NCBI GenBank assembly: GCA_026315105.1
Contig: CM048745.1
Location: forward strand, 155,489,323 to 155,553,322
Direction: 5' to 3'
DNA: 64,000 bases
From: Locusta migratoria
Lineage: Eukaryota > Arthropoda > Insecta > Orthoptera > Acrididae
Below the pieces are notes generated by a model. That model saw nothing but the letters and a program-made list of their open reading frames with translations, did no database searches and was not told the DNA's origin. Shown here one piece after another: positions 10,190-19,918 of this stretch (its first letter is position 1; each line of letters opens with the position of its first letter). The position numbers and the translations under genes were made by a program.

Positions 10190-10580
10190 AATTCAATGGA
10201 GGGTGTCACATCTCCGTTATTTTTCAAATATCTCTCAATCGATGCGAGATAAGAAAAAAAAAAAAAATTAAAAAAAAAAAAAAATAAGAGAGCGAAGTTG
10301 TAGAGTATTTTAACGTCTACAAATACGATTATTCAATATTCGAGTTGGATGAATTTTTTATTTGCAATTACAATATCTCTGCAAACTTTGGTGCCGATCG
10401 GTTGAGCGGTTCGACCTGAAAAGCAGGAACACGTTACAGACAGACAGACACCATCAAATCGCCGTTATTTTTGAAAATATCTCTGCAACGATGCAAGATA
10501 TGAAAAAAAAAAAAAAAAAAAACCACAAGAGAGCGGATTTTCTCCTCTACAAATTAGGTTATTCAATTTTCGTGTCAGAT
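10190..10580 (+). repeat. Two diverged direct copies around poly-A tracts
   Basis: The motif series GTTATTTTT-AATATCTCT-CGATGC-AGATA-poly(A)-AGAGAGCG-CTACAAAT-TTATTCAAT occurs at about 10218-10345 and again at about 10462-10575. The period is near 240 bp. Unit type unknown; no coding potential seen. Confidence 0.6.
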
Positions 10581-10689
10581 TTAAATTTCGAGCTGTCAAG
10601 AGACGATCGCAAAGGCCCACTTTTAGTGTTACTACCTTAACCTAAAGTGGGCCAAAAGTAAGGCGGAGGGCAACGAGAGCGAGGGAGTG

Positions 10690-10714
10690 TGTGTGTGTGG
10701 GGGGGGGGGGGGGG
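10690..10714. repeat. (GT)n then poly-G tract
   Basis: A short GT microsatellite is followed directly by a run of about 16 G's. Confidence 0.95.
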
Positions 10715-10730
10715 TTAGAGAAAGACGGAG

Positions 10731-10918
10731 CCGGCCGCAGTGGCCAAGCGGTCTGCGGCGCGCCAGTCACGGTCTGCCCGGCCACTACGGTCGGGGGTTC
10801 GAATCCCCCCCCCCCCCCTGGGCATGGATGTTTAGCTAATTCATAAGTAGTTTGTAAGCTTAGAGACTGATGACCCCGTAGTAAAGTCCCATAAGCTCTA
10901 CAAACATTTGAACATTTT
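10731..10918 (+). mobile_element. tRNA-derived SINE, family A, with 12 bp TSD
   Basis: The head CCGGCCGCAGTGGCCAAGCG, B box GGTTCGAATCCCC (inside a long C run) and tail CATTTGAACATTTT are all present. A direct repeat AGAAAGACGGAG flanks it at 10719-10730 and 10919-10930, so it split a purine-rich stretch. Confidence 0.93.
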
Positions 10919-10953
10919 AGAAAGACGGAGGGAGGGGGGGAGGAGCGTGACGG

Positions 10954-10954
10954 G

Positions 10955-11018
<64 letters not shown>
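10954..11018. repeat. (GA)n microsatellite
   Basis: About 60 bp of nearly perfect GA dinucleotides. Confidence 0.97.
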
Positions 11019-11019
<1 letters not shown>

Positions 11020-11426
11020 GGCTAGAGAGTGAGTCCCCATTGATAGGCGTGTCACGTTCCTATTTTTTTTCTTTAATCAGGAGACAGCGCATCCTGTGAG
11101 TGGTGGGGCAGGCCGTATCTGAACAACGCCGCTCTTACATGGCGCTCATCGCTGTGTTCCGGGACCAGCAATCGCGGCCGCTATTGCATCAGTTCGGCTG
11201 CGCACAACGTTTACTCATATCGCGGTCTAACTAGTATACACGTGTTCCCAGATGGGACCGATGTTTGCGCGACGAACAGATGCCATTATTAAGCTTTTCA
11301 CGCTCACATACGCAATTTCAAATTCAAACGAAATGTGTAATACTTCCAGTGAAATGAAATGTAGTGTCTCCCGTTGGAATCCTATGATACTTACTCCCAG
11401 AATACGGATAGCATATCTATTTATAT
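11019..11426. other. Unassigned spacer
   Basis: No gene or repeat recognised. Confidence 0.35.
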
Positions 11427-11619
11427 AGTTTGTAAATCTATCGGACCAAACTGCGTGGTCATCAGTCCGTAGCTTACAAACTACTTAAACCAAGCTAAAC
11501 TAACCTAAGGAGAACACACACACACACCCATACTCAAGGGAGGACTCGAACCCCAGACAGCAAGCAACGCCGCGCTCCGCAGCGTGGCGCCTTAGACCGC
11601 TCGGCTACTCTACCGCCGA
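11427..11619 (-). mobile_element. tRNA-derived SINE, family B
   Basis: Near full-length family B copy: body CAAACTGCGTGGTCATCAGTC, B-box complement GGACTCGAACCCC and head complement GCTCGGCTACTCTACCGC. Slightly diverged; no clear target duplication found. Confidence 0.88.
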
Positions 11620-11898
11620 CCAGCATAACTGTTTCCATCGTGGCTGGTTGCTTTAGATCTGTTAATACTCGCAAGTATACCTAAGGAAGTGTCACTCTCC
11701 GATTATTGTGAAATTTGGATATCTTATAATACGTGAAAAAATATGGATACATATTTTTTTATTTTTTTATTATTTAGTAGCGGTAAAAAATATTTAATAG
11801 GCGAAACAGTCTATCCAAAATAGGGGCTAAAATGGAAAAAATTGAGGTAACTTATAAGGATTAGTGATTTTAATGACTTTTTGTTATAAAAATATCTA

Positions 11899-12458
11899 TC
11901 TATATTAAAATGAATTGCTGTAAGTTAGTCTCGCAAAAACTCGAGAACGGCTGAACCGATTTGGCTAATTTTAGTCTTGAGATATTCGTGTAAGCCCAGG
12001 GAAGGTTTAAACGGTGAAAACATGTGGAAAAGTTGTCCGGAAAAGAGGAAAATCGGGGAAAAATGAAAATAGCTTTTTCCAATGAGCTATCAATACCGTT
12101 CGTCCAATTGCGATAAAATTTTGTACATTTCATGATGAAAGCAAGAGGAAGGTACGCATCAAATAGAAATTTGTAAAAGTCGCCCGGAAAGTAGGAAAAA
12201 CTACATGGTTGTAAGAGCATCATTTGAGTACGGCCTGACAGTACGATGATTGTATGAAATATACTGGAACATTTGAGAAAAACTGAAAGTGCGTATTTCA
12301 ATGTGTTTTTGATTGAATTGAGAACTATAACTGACTATTCGCACGACGGAGAGGGATTTTTTTTTTCTTTTTTGTTAATGTCTTGGAAAAATCAACTTTG
12401 ACAACCTTTCCAAACATGGCAAACTAAATCCAGACGAAATCGATGAGCTCATCTCTCT
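11899..12458 (+). mobile_element. Probable Helitron 5' portion
   Basis: Begins A|TCTATATTAAAATGAATTGC and continues with TAGTCTCGCAAAAACTCGAG and ACGGCTGAACCGATTTGGC, a leader I associate with insect Helitrons (recall, not search). The 5' TC after an A fits Helitron insertion. No 3' hairpin plus CTAG end was found before the next SINE, so the element is truncated or its end is decayed. Confidence 0.5.
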
Positions 12459-12639
12459 AAAATGTTCAAATGTTTGTAGAGCTTATGGGACTTAACTACG
12501 AGGTCATCAGTCCCTAAACTTACAAACTACTTATGAACTAGCTACAACTAAGGACGTCACAAATATCCATGCCCGAGGGGGGATTCGAACCCCAGACCGT
12601 GACTGGAGCGCCTCAGTCCCCTCGGCCACCGTGGCCGGC
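12459..12639 (-). mobile_element. tRNA-derived SINE, family A, small internal deletion
   Basis: Family A with all outer motifs, but about 20 bp between the B box and the anticodon-like region is missing. It abuts the LINE fragment starting near 12641. Confidence 0.88.
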
Positions 12640-12967
12640 CCAAACACTTCCTTCAAATGCTAAGTTGATGATTCCCTGATGTCTCAGAATATCTCCCACC
12701 AACCTATCCCTTCTCTTAGTCAGGATATGCCAGAAACTCCTTTTCTCCCCAATTGTTGAACACCTCATTAGTTACGTGATCTACCCATCTAATTTTCATC
12801 ATTCGTCTCTAGCACCATATTTCAAAAGCTTCTATCATCTTTTTGTCTGAGCTCCTTATCGTCCACGTTTCATTCCCATACAATGCTACACTCCAGACAA
12901 ATGCCTTTAGAAAGGACTTATCTTGCTACCCAAGTAACAAAACTCGTCTGCTACTTTTATTGCCTCA

Positions 12968-14133
12968 CTAGCTTAAACCCGCGGCTCCGCTTGCGTGTTG
13001 GTTGATTATGATAGATAAGCTATCTTTCAGTAGTGTGCTATGAGACTGGTTTTGAAGGATGAAATGAAATACAATTGAGGAAATTTCGCTGATAAAGCGG
13101 AACTGTAAAATATTCCTATCAGATTTCAGAAGTCTATGCACTTACCGTTTATCAGGAAAGTAAGTAGTGTAGATCAAATCACCCGTAAAAATGCACTGGT
13201 TTCGAAGAATCCTATTACAAAATTCAACAATAATGATTGTAATAATGTCACAGATCGATCACTTGATGTAATGTGCGAAACGTCAAATCGATTTATTTAA
13301 AGAGATGTATTAAAAGAAATTTCTTTTTTACTGTTTTATTTATTTGTTCTTATACTTCCTTATTCGTATGCGTATCCTTACAGAGAAAGAGCTGAAGACA
13401 TTGTAGCACGCCTAGACCAAAAATATGGTCTGTGGCATCACGTTCCGCTGTAAGTAACCTCCTTGCTATAGAGTCGCAAACGTCATCCCTTGCTTTCAGT
13501 CCAATTTCTTTTTTTATAGTTTGACGACTTTCAACCATCATATCTTCCACCCCCTTATAGCTATCGGAATGGAACTGCTATGGTGTTCAACGGGAGACTT
13601 CGGACAACAATTACACACAGACCATTCGTTTGCGTTCTGTAGTTTTCACTACAGAGCGAAATATTAACAAACACACACACACACGTAGAATTTTATATAC
13701 ACCGATAACTTACCATCCCAATATACTCCACCCCTTTATCATTATCAACCCTCAAGCAACAATGCAACCAATAAAACCATTTTCAAAGAGTAAATATAAT
13801 TTTCAGAGTAATTACTGTTCCGCATTTCGAGTTATATTCTTCAAATTACTAAATATCTATCACACCGCTATAAAACCGTGCCTAAAACCTTCCTAAGGTA
13901 TAAATTAGTAACTGTACAAATATTTAAGTCTACGCGTCTTGTCGTTCGGACGTGATAAGCCTACACCGAGCAGACATTCATATATATATATAGCTATCCG
14001 ATCGCCATAAAACTGTACCTAAAGCCTTCCCCGTGTAGACATTAGCAACTGTACAAATTTTTAGCTCTTTATGTCTTGTGGTTCAGACGTGATAAAGGTA
14101 CACCGAACAGACATTCACATTTATAGATATAGA
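12968..14133 (-). mobile_element. Helitron (non-autonomous), exact ends
   Basis: On the minus strand the element starts 5'-TCTATATCTATAAATGTGAAT at 14133 and ends ...GCGGAGCCGCGGGTTTAAGCTAG at 12968. That gives the Helitron hallmarks: a 5' TC, a GC-rich 3' hairpin and a 3' CTAG. The host bases are A before and T after, with no target duplication. Removing it rejoins the RTE sequence (host reading GTAA|TGAGGCAATA against GTAACGAAGCAATA in the other copies). The interior has no helicase and holds a segment shared with the Helitron at 62990. Confidence 0.92.
13350..13550 (-). CDS. Unknown short frame in Helitron, shared segment
   Basis: A 66-codon frame (starting MEDMMVESRQTIKKEIGLK) lies in a part of the Helitron that is also present, diverged and frameshifted, at about 63500-63750. 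Just upstream, another frame reads NEWSVCNCC with a following S/P-rich stretch. I do not recognise either as a known domain; the W-x2-C-x-C-C spacing is faintly like the cysteine cluster of transposon-borne P2X7-C-like domains, but this is a weak guess. It could be a captured exon, an eroded piece of the Rep/helicase ORF or chance. No promoter or splice signals can be assigned. Confidence 0.3.
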   Translation of the reverse strand: MEDMMVESRQTIKKEIGLKARDDVCDSIARRLLTAERDATDHIFGLGVLQCLQLFLCKDTHTNKEV

Positions 14134-14230
14134 TTACGTATTTAATTCCTTCAGCATTGCCCGATTTTCTGACGCTACATTCCATTATCATTGTTTTACT
14201 GTTGTAGATAGTCATCTTATATCCTCTTTT

Positions 14231-14431
14231 CGCCGCGGTGGAGTAGCCGAGTGGTCTAAAGCGTCTCGCTGCGGAGCGCGCGGTTGCTCGCCGTGGAGGT
14301 TCGAGTCCTCCCTGGGGCATGGGTGTGTGTGCTTGTCCTTAGGTTAGTTTACCTAGGTTTAAGTAGTTTGTAAGCTACGAACTGATGACCACGCAGTTTG
14401 GTCCGATAGATTTACAAACATTTGAACATTT
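14231..14431 (+). mobile_element. tRNA-derived SINE, family B, with 11 bp TSD
   Basis: Head CGCCGCGGTGGAGTAGCCGAG, B box GGTTCGAGTCCTCC, body CTTGTCCTTAGGTTAGTTTAC and tail CATTTGAACATTT are all clear. A direct repeat TA(T/C)CCTCTTTT flanks it at 14220-14230 and 14432-14442. It sits in the RTE fragment. Confidence 0.92.
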
Positions 14432-14545
14432 TACCCTCTTTTCAAGACATTCTCCATTCCATTCAACTGCTCTTTCAGATCCTTTGCGGTCTCTGACAGG
14501 ATTACTATGTCTTCGGCAAACCGCAAAGTTTTTATTTCTTCTCCG

Positions 14546-16277
14546 TTACTGACTACAAGACGTTAATAAGAACGGGAAAAATGGACTGCCAGGAAGCTAT
14601 GCCCTAGATACTTCGCGGAAGCTATTTCTGCATTTCGCGGTATCAGCTTTGATCGCGGAATATTAGGAGGAGTTGGAGTTGCAGTTTGCGGCTGTGGCAT
14701 GCGGTGGGAGCGACCTCGCCTCTGCTTCCGTCCCGTCAGCCAGGCACGCCGGAGCACTTGTTTGTTGACGACCAGAATACCGCGGCCTTGCCCTTTATCG
14801 CTCCCAGTGTCGCCGCTGCCACGCCGAATTCCGCCGCGAGATTTATGCAAAATCGATGCGGCACCGCGGAACGTAAGGGGAGGGGGTTAGTGCTGCACAA
14901 AAGAATCCCGAAAGAATTCTGCTCGTTCCTCTCGTAATTAAAATGACTTCTTCGCGACGCCGACTCCTCCACTTACTGCGCCTGCACGAGCTGTGCTTGC
15001 ATATTCAGACCAGTGTGCTTGAAGCAGACTCGTTCGTTACCAGACTCCTCTCTGATGAACGGTGTACCGGTCGAGGGGTCATGATGTAACTGTGTCGGAA
15101 TGACAACCGTAACACGGAAAACGACTGAAGGAAGCGTGCCAGACGCTGCACCTTACAACAGGTGTAAACTTTTACTGTAAACTTAAAAGCTGTGTGTGTG
15201 TTGTGGATGTTGAACCTATCGTTAAATCAGACAACAAATTGTTCATTAACACAGCAATTTGGTTTTATTGTGGCCCTGATATTGATGTATATACTATTAA
15301 AGAAGAAACAGTGCATTAAACTGATTATGTGCGCAACGGATATTTTAAACACAGAACAACTATGGCGAGTCACCATTTGAAACAGACACTGACTATACTC
15401 AAAAATTTTGACTGCGAGAAAGATATTAAAAAACCACAAACCACTTTCTTAATGTTTGAGAATTTTATGCAGATCAGTTTCTGATTATTGAAATTTAGTA
15501 TCATAGTCAATTAACTGTCATTTACTATGGCACCAATAACGAAATCTGTTCAACAATATTATCAAAATCAATACTGCACTTTAAATCCACTAATAACTAA
15601 TTATCAAATGAAGGAAGTAGGTTAATCTTCTAACTACGTAAATGAAACAGGAAAGAAAGGTCAACTTTCTTACTTATTATTAATAATCAGCATTACATTA
15701 CCTACATAATACAACTTCTTCCTAATGACTTCAAATGCAATTACCTTAATTCCAGCGGTGTTACAATACAATACAAGATATATTCCAAATACAATCAAAT
15801 CGACTTGCTGGCACAGCAGCCTCTGCTCTACATCGGAGCCATACACACAACTCAACCGCTCTCTAAGCGAGCTGAACCACAAGTGCTACTCTTTCTCAGC
15901 GAGAGCTACAATGCTATGTAATACATGATCTTTGCCAAAGATGAAACTTCACAGAATTAAAAACACATATCGATACACACAGTAGAAGCGATATTATACG
16001 TTTTCTTGCAAGCAAGTTACTCGACACAAAACAGGAGGTACAATATTAGACATTTTCTTACAAAAATATTTTTTTATGGACACGTTTCAAACTGTACAGT
16101 AATACTAGGGACTGACGAACAGAAAGGCAGACCATGACACGTAATCAGCTGATATACCTAATTATATGACGACTCAAGATAATCCTCACGGGCAGTTTAA
16201 AAAAAAAAAAAAAAAAAAAGCGTAGCTTTTGAGTGTGGTGTCCTTATGAGTCTGGTAGTATGTCAGAAGCAAGAAGC
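14546..16277. other. Unassigned region without recognised genes
   Basis: 14600-15060 is GC-richer, with overlapping frames on both strands but no family motif; the rest is AT-rich. A poly-A tract is at 16199-16219. I see no convincing exon, promoter or repeat. Confidence 0.35.
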
Positions 16278-16319
<42 letters not shown>

Positions 16320-16330
16320 CATATATATAT
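16278..16330. repeat. (CA)n(TA)n microsatellite
   Basis: CA repeats pass into TATATA directly before the foldback element at 16331. Confidence 0.95.
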
Positions 16331-17009
16331 AGGGTGTTTCACTGTGTTTGCCTCTGTAACTTATAAAATAGGTGACGGAAAATTTTAATGCGGTAGGTCA
16401 ACACAAGAAATGTTCCACTTTCTGCGGAGCTATGAACATAGTTTATTGTATCATTTTCCAAAGAGTTACAGCACAAAGATATAACTTTTGAAATGGAACA
16501 ATAGTTTTTTTTCTATCGTGCATTGGATTCGTTGAAACCAGCTGCGTGCAAATCAATTTAAACTACATTCCTATCACTGTTAGTTTGGGAGCTACAGTCC
16601 TTCAAAGTTTAGGGGGCGGAGGCTGCGACAGCGTAGCTGACTGGCTGGTGGTCATGAGACAGTGGGCCGTGCCCCAGGGATAGCCACTCGGCCAGTCAGC
16701 TACGCAATCGCAGCCTCCGACCCCGGAACTTTGAAGGGTTGTAGCTCCCAAATCAACAGTGATAGGAATGTAGTTTAAATTGATTTGGATGCAGCCGGTT
16801 TAAACGAATCCGATACACGATAGAAAAAACTATCGTTCCATTAAAAAAATTATATCTTTGTGATGTACTCTTTGGAAAACGATACAATAAACTATGTTCA
16901 TAGCTCCGCAGAAAGTGTAACATTCCTTGCGTTGCCTTACCGCATTAACATTTCCCGTCACATATTATTTTATAAATTACAGAGGCAAACGCACTTAGTG
17001 AAACACCCT
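16331..17009. mobile_element. Foldback element with 315 bp arms
   Basis: The left arm (16331-16645) and right arm (16691-17009) are inverted copies for their whole length, separated by only about 45 bp. Outer ends read AGGGTGTTTCACT; inner ends pair through GCGTAGCTGACTGGC. The arms agree at most positions, with scattered substitutions. There is no coding sequence. The right end meets the next transposon with no spacer. Such a structure would form a hairpin nearly 340 bp long in single-stranded DNA. Confidence 0.92.
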
Positions 17010-17515
17010 GGTGAGTCGCCTAACATTACCGCTGGATATAATTCGTAAACCACATCAAATACTGACGAACCGATTACACAAACTGAACGTGAGGAGAGGG
17101 TGCTAATGTAATTGGTTAATACAAACCATAAAGAAATTCACGAAAGTATGTTTTTAACACAAACCTACGTTTTTTTTTTTTAATGGAACCTCGTTAGTTT
17201 TGTTAGCACATCTGAGCATATAAACAAATACGTAATCAGTGCCGTTTGTTGCATTGTAAAGTGTTAATTACATCTGGAGATATTATAACCTAAAGTTGAC
17301 GCCTGAAACCTCCGACGTTCCGTTGCGTGTTGTTAACAAACACAGGCCATGGTCGGCGAGCAGCATCTGCAGGGACATGTTTACGATGATGACCGTGTTT
17401 ACGAGTGTGGATGTAGTGCACTGTTGTGGTTTGGTCTAGCTGTCGCAGTGTCCGCATGTAGCGCTTGCTCCTATTGTTATTCTGCATTCGTCTTTGCACG
17501 CACACTAATTGTAGT

Positions 17516-17718
17516 TCAAAAAATGTTCAAATGTTTGTTAAGCTTATGGGACTTAACTACGGGGTCATCAGTCCCTAAACTTACAAACTACTTATGAACT
17601 ACTTACGAACTAGGACGGCACAAATATCCATGCCCGAGGGGGGATTCGAACCCCCGACCGTAGTGGCCGTGCTGACCGTGACTGGAGCGTCTCAGTCACC
17701 TCGGCCACCGCTGCCGGC
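17516..17718 (-). mobile_element. SINE family A, with 11 bp TSD, inside transposon
   Basis: Full-length family A. A direct repeat CTAATTGTAGT flanks it at 17505-17515 and 17719-17729. It lies between the left TIR and the transposase gene. Confidence 0.93.
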
Positions 17719-17772
17719 CTAATTGTAGTACACTATGTTACCAGACGTCTGTGACAGTGTAGTGTTGTAGGA

Positions 17773-18000
17773 TTTGATTTTTTGATTTGATTTTTCCAGG
17801 GAAGCCAAAACAGTCTTGGTCCAACCCGCCACTGCCCGCACCGAAACTAAGTTTATTGTGCGGTATTGCTCCCTGTATATCTAGTAAAGCCAACCAATGC
17901 CCTTGAACAGTGCAAGGAGTCCCTTTACCAGTTCTTTGTTAGACATAAATTCTTCGGGTCTGGTTGTCCCAAATGTTCTGTGCCTTTTACTCTCCAATGC
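17773..18000 (-). mobile_element. LINE 3' tail (same family as 26395-27730), 7 bp TSD
   Basis: Plus-strand GATTTGATTTTTCCAGGGAAG, GAGTCCCTTTACCAG and CTTCGGGTCTGGTTGTCCC match the 3' end of the LINE at 26.4 kb. It has a 25 bp insert (near 17843) not present in the other copy. TGTAGGA repeats at 17766-17772 and 18001-18007 mark the target duplication. The A-rich tail (minus strand) is an AAATC-type repeat. Confidence 0.85.
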
Positions 18001-18016
18001 TGTAGGAACTGTGAGC

Positions 18017-19273
18017 ATGGTGTATTCGAACTCTGGAAAGGCGGAGATGATACTCACCTATGGCGAGTGTCGACAAAATGCAGCTGAAGCCTGCAGGGAG
18101 TATGCAGAACGGTGCCCGGACAGAGAGCATCCTACGTGCCGCACATTTCAAAACATCTACCGCCAACTGTATGCAACAGGTATGTTCGTAGCACGCGAAC
18201 GGGTCCGTAACAGACCCGTCACAGGAGAAGCGGGTGCAGTTGATGTGTTGGCTCCTGTTGCCATGAACCCACACAGGAGTACACGGCCGGCCGCGGTGGC
18301 CGAGGGGACTGAGGCGCTTCAGTCACAGTCTGCACGGCCACTACGGTCGGGGGTTCGAATCCCCCCTCGGGCATGGATATTTGTGCCGTCCTTAGTGTAA
18401 GCTAGTTCGTAAGTAGTTTGTAAGTTTAGGGACTGATGACCCCGTAGTTAAGTCCCATAGACTCTACAAACATTTGAACATTTGGAGTACACGGGACAAT
18501 GCGAGAGCCGGTGGACTGAGTCAAAGTAGTGTCATGCGCATTCTGCATCGTCACTGCTTTCACCAGTTTCATGTGTCGCTACATCAGCAATTACATGGTG
18601 CTGACTTTAATTATCGAGTGCAATTCTGTCAATGGGCATTAACAGATAATGCGCTGCAGTTCTACCTGTTTACCGATGGAGCGGGTTTCACAAACTACGT
18701 GGCAGTGAATCTACAGAACATGCATTACTGGTCCGTGGACAATCCTCGCTGGCTCCGACAGGTAGAGCGACAGCGACCGTGGAATGTAAATGTACGGTGC
18801 GGAATCATTGGCGACCACCTCATTGGTCCTCACTTCATTGAAGGGGCCCAAACAGCTGCAACATACATCTCGTTTCTACAGAATGATCTGCCAACGTTGC
18901 TCAAAAATGTTCCACTGGAAACGCGTCGACGTATGTGGTATCATCACGATGGTGCACCTGCACATTCCGCAATTAACACTAGGCTGACCCTTGACAGGAT
19001 GTTCGACGGGCGTATCATAGGAAATGGAGGACGCATAAATTGGCCAGCCCGTTCTCCTGATCTTAAATCTCTGGCTTTCTATCTGTGGGGTACGTTAAAG
19101 GAGAATGTGTATCGTGATGTGCATACAACCCCGAGGATATGAAACAACGTATTGTGGCAGCCTGCGGCGACATTACACCAGATGTACTGCGGCGTGTACG
19201 ACATTCATTACGCCATAGATTGCAATTGTTTGCAGCAAATAATGGCCACCACTTTGAACATCTATTGGCCTGA
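18017..19273 (+). pseudogene. DDE transposase with DUF4817-type HTH, interrupted
   Basis: A start ATG at 18017 begins MVYSNSGKAEMILTYGE, then a helix-turn-helix domain of the DUF4817 type (AxxYAERxPxREHPxxRTF). After 89 codons a SINE interrupts the frame at 18285. If the SINE and one copy of its 9 bp duplication are skipped, the frame resumes exactly at 18493. The catalytic part has FTDGAGFT (first Asp) and WYHHDGAPAH (second Asp). The third site reads SPDLKSLAFYLWG where the family has an acidic residue before FYLWG, so that residue is Ala. One frameshift near 19130 precedes the true C-terminus (19139-19273, ending NGHHFEHLLA). Total about 350 codons, normal for the family. Confidence 0.88.
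18285..18483 (+). mobile_element. SINE family A, with 9 bp TSD, inside transposase gene
   Basis: Full-length copy with GGAGTACAC direct repeats at 18276-18284 and 18484-18492. It disrupts the transposase frame, so it inserted after the transposon was in place. Confidence 0.95.
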
Positions 19274-19918
19274 CATGTCGGGACACACTCTATTCCACTC
19301 CGTAATTTAAAACGGAAACCACGTGTGTACGTGTACCTCACCCCTCATGGTAATGTACATGTGCCTCAGTGAAAAAGACCAATACAGGTGTTAGCATGTG
19401 GACGTAATGTGCTGTTCTAGTCTCTTCTGTACCTAAGGTACATCACCGTTCCCTTTGGATCCCTACTTAATTCGGTGCTCTCCGATACACACGATCTAAC
19501 AGCGGAGGAGTGGTACACCAGCGTCAACTTTAGGTTACAATATCTCCGGATGTAATTAACATTTTACAATGCAACAAACTGCACTGATTTGTTTATATGT
19601 TCAGATGTGCTAACAAAACTAACGGGGTTCCATTAAAAAAAAAACATAAGTTTGTATTAAAAACATACTTTCGTGTACTTTTTTATGGTTTGTATTAACC
19701 AATTACACTAGCCCCTCTCCTCACGTTCCATCGGTGGAATCGGTTCGTCAGTCTTTGATGTGGTTTACGAAATATATCCAGCGGTAATGTTAGGTGACTC
19801 ACGCTGTATATACTGCTTGTTACAAAAAGGTACGGCCAAACTTTCAGGAAACATTCCTCACACACAAAGAAAGAAAATATGTTATGTGGACATGTATATA
19901 CCCTGTATATACAGTATA

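Larger units (their letters stand above)
12641..14545 (-). pseudogene. RTE-like LINE fragment, split by Helitron and SINE
   Basis: The minus-strand copy can be read in three blocks: 12641-12967, 14134-14230 and 14432-14545. They match the RTE copies at 39-43 kb, including the end region (complement of CATATTTCAAAAGCTTCTATC), the sequence before it (CAAGTAACAAAACTCGTCTGC), and then the region containing CTATGTCTTCGGCAAACCGC, which corresponds to the RT active-site area. About 120 bp between the end of the C-terminal block and CCCAAGTAAC is also missing. Stops and frameshifts are frequent. The reading order across the interruptions shows the LINE is older than both insertions. Confidence 0.88.
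17010..19806 (+). mobile_element. Tc1/mariner-superfamily transposon with 290 bp TIRs and nested insertions
   Basis: The left arm (17010-17302) and right arm (19521-19806) are inverted copies: GTGAGTCGCCTAACATTACCG against the complement of CGGTAATGTTAGGTGACTCAC, continuing inward through AACCTAAAGTTGACGC. Between them lies one transposase gene on the plus strand, broken by a LINE tail and a SINE, with another SINE upstream. Without the insertions and duplicated target sites the element would be near 2.15 kb. Confidence 0.9.

Noticed and set aside
10642..11055. 137-codon minus-strand frame with long Ser-Leu runs
   Set aside because: Produced by the (GA)n microsatellite and a SINE in the opposite strand; no protein family.
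14563..14972. Overlapping frames on both strands in a GC-richer stretch, considered as a host exon
   Set aside because: No conserved motif, no consistent reading frame preference and no splice or start evidence.
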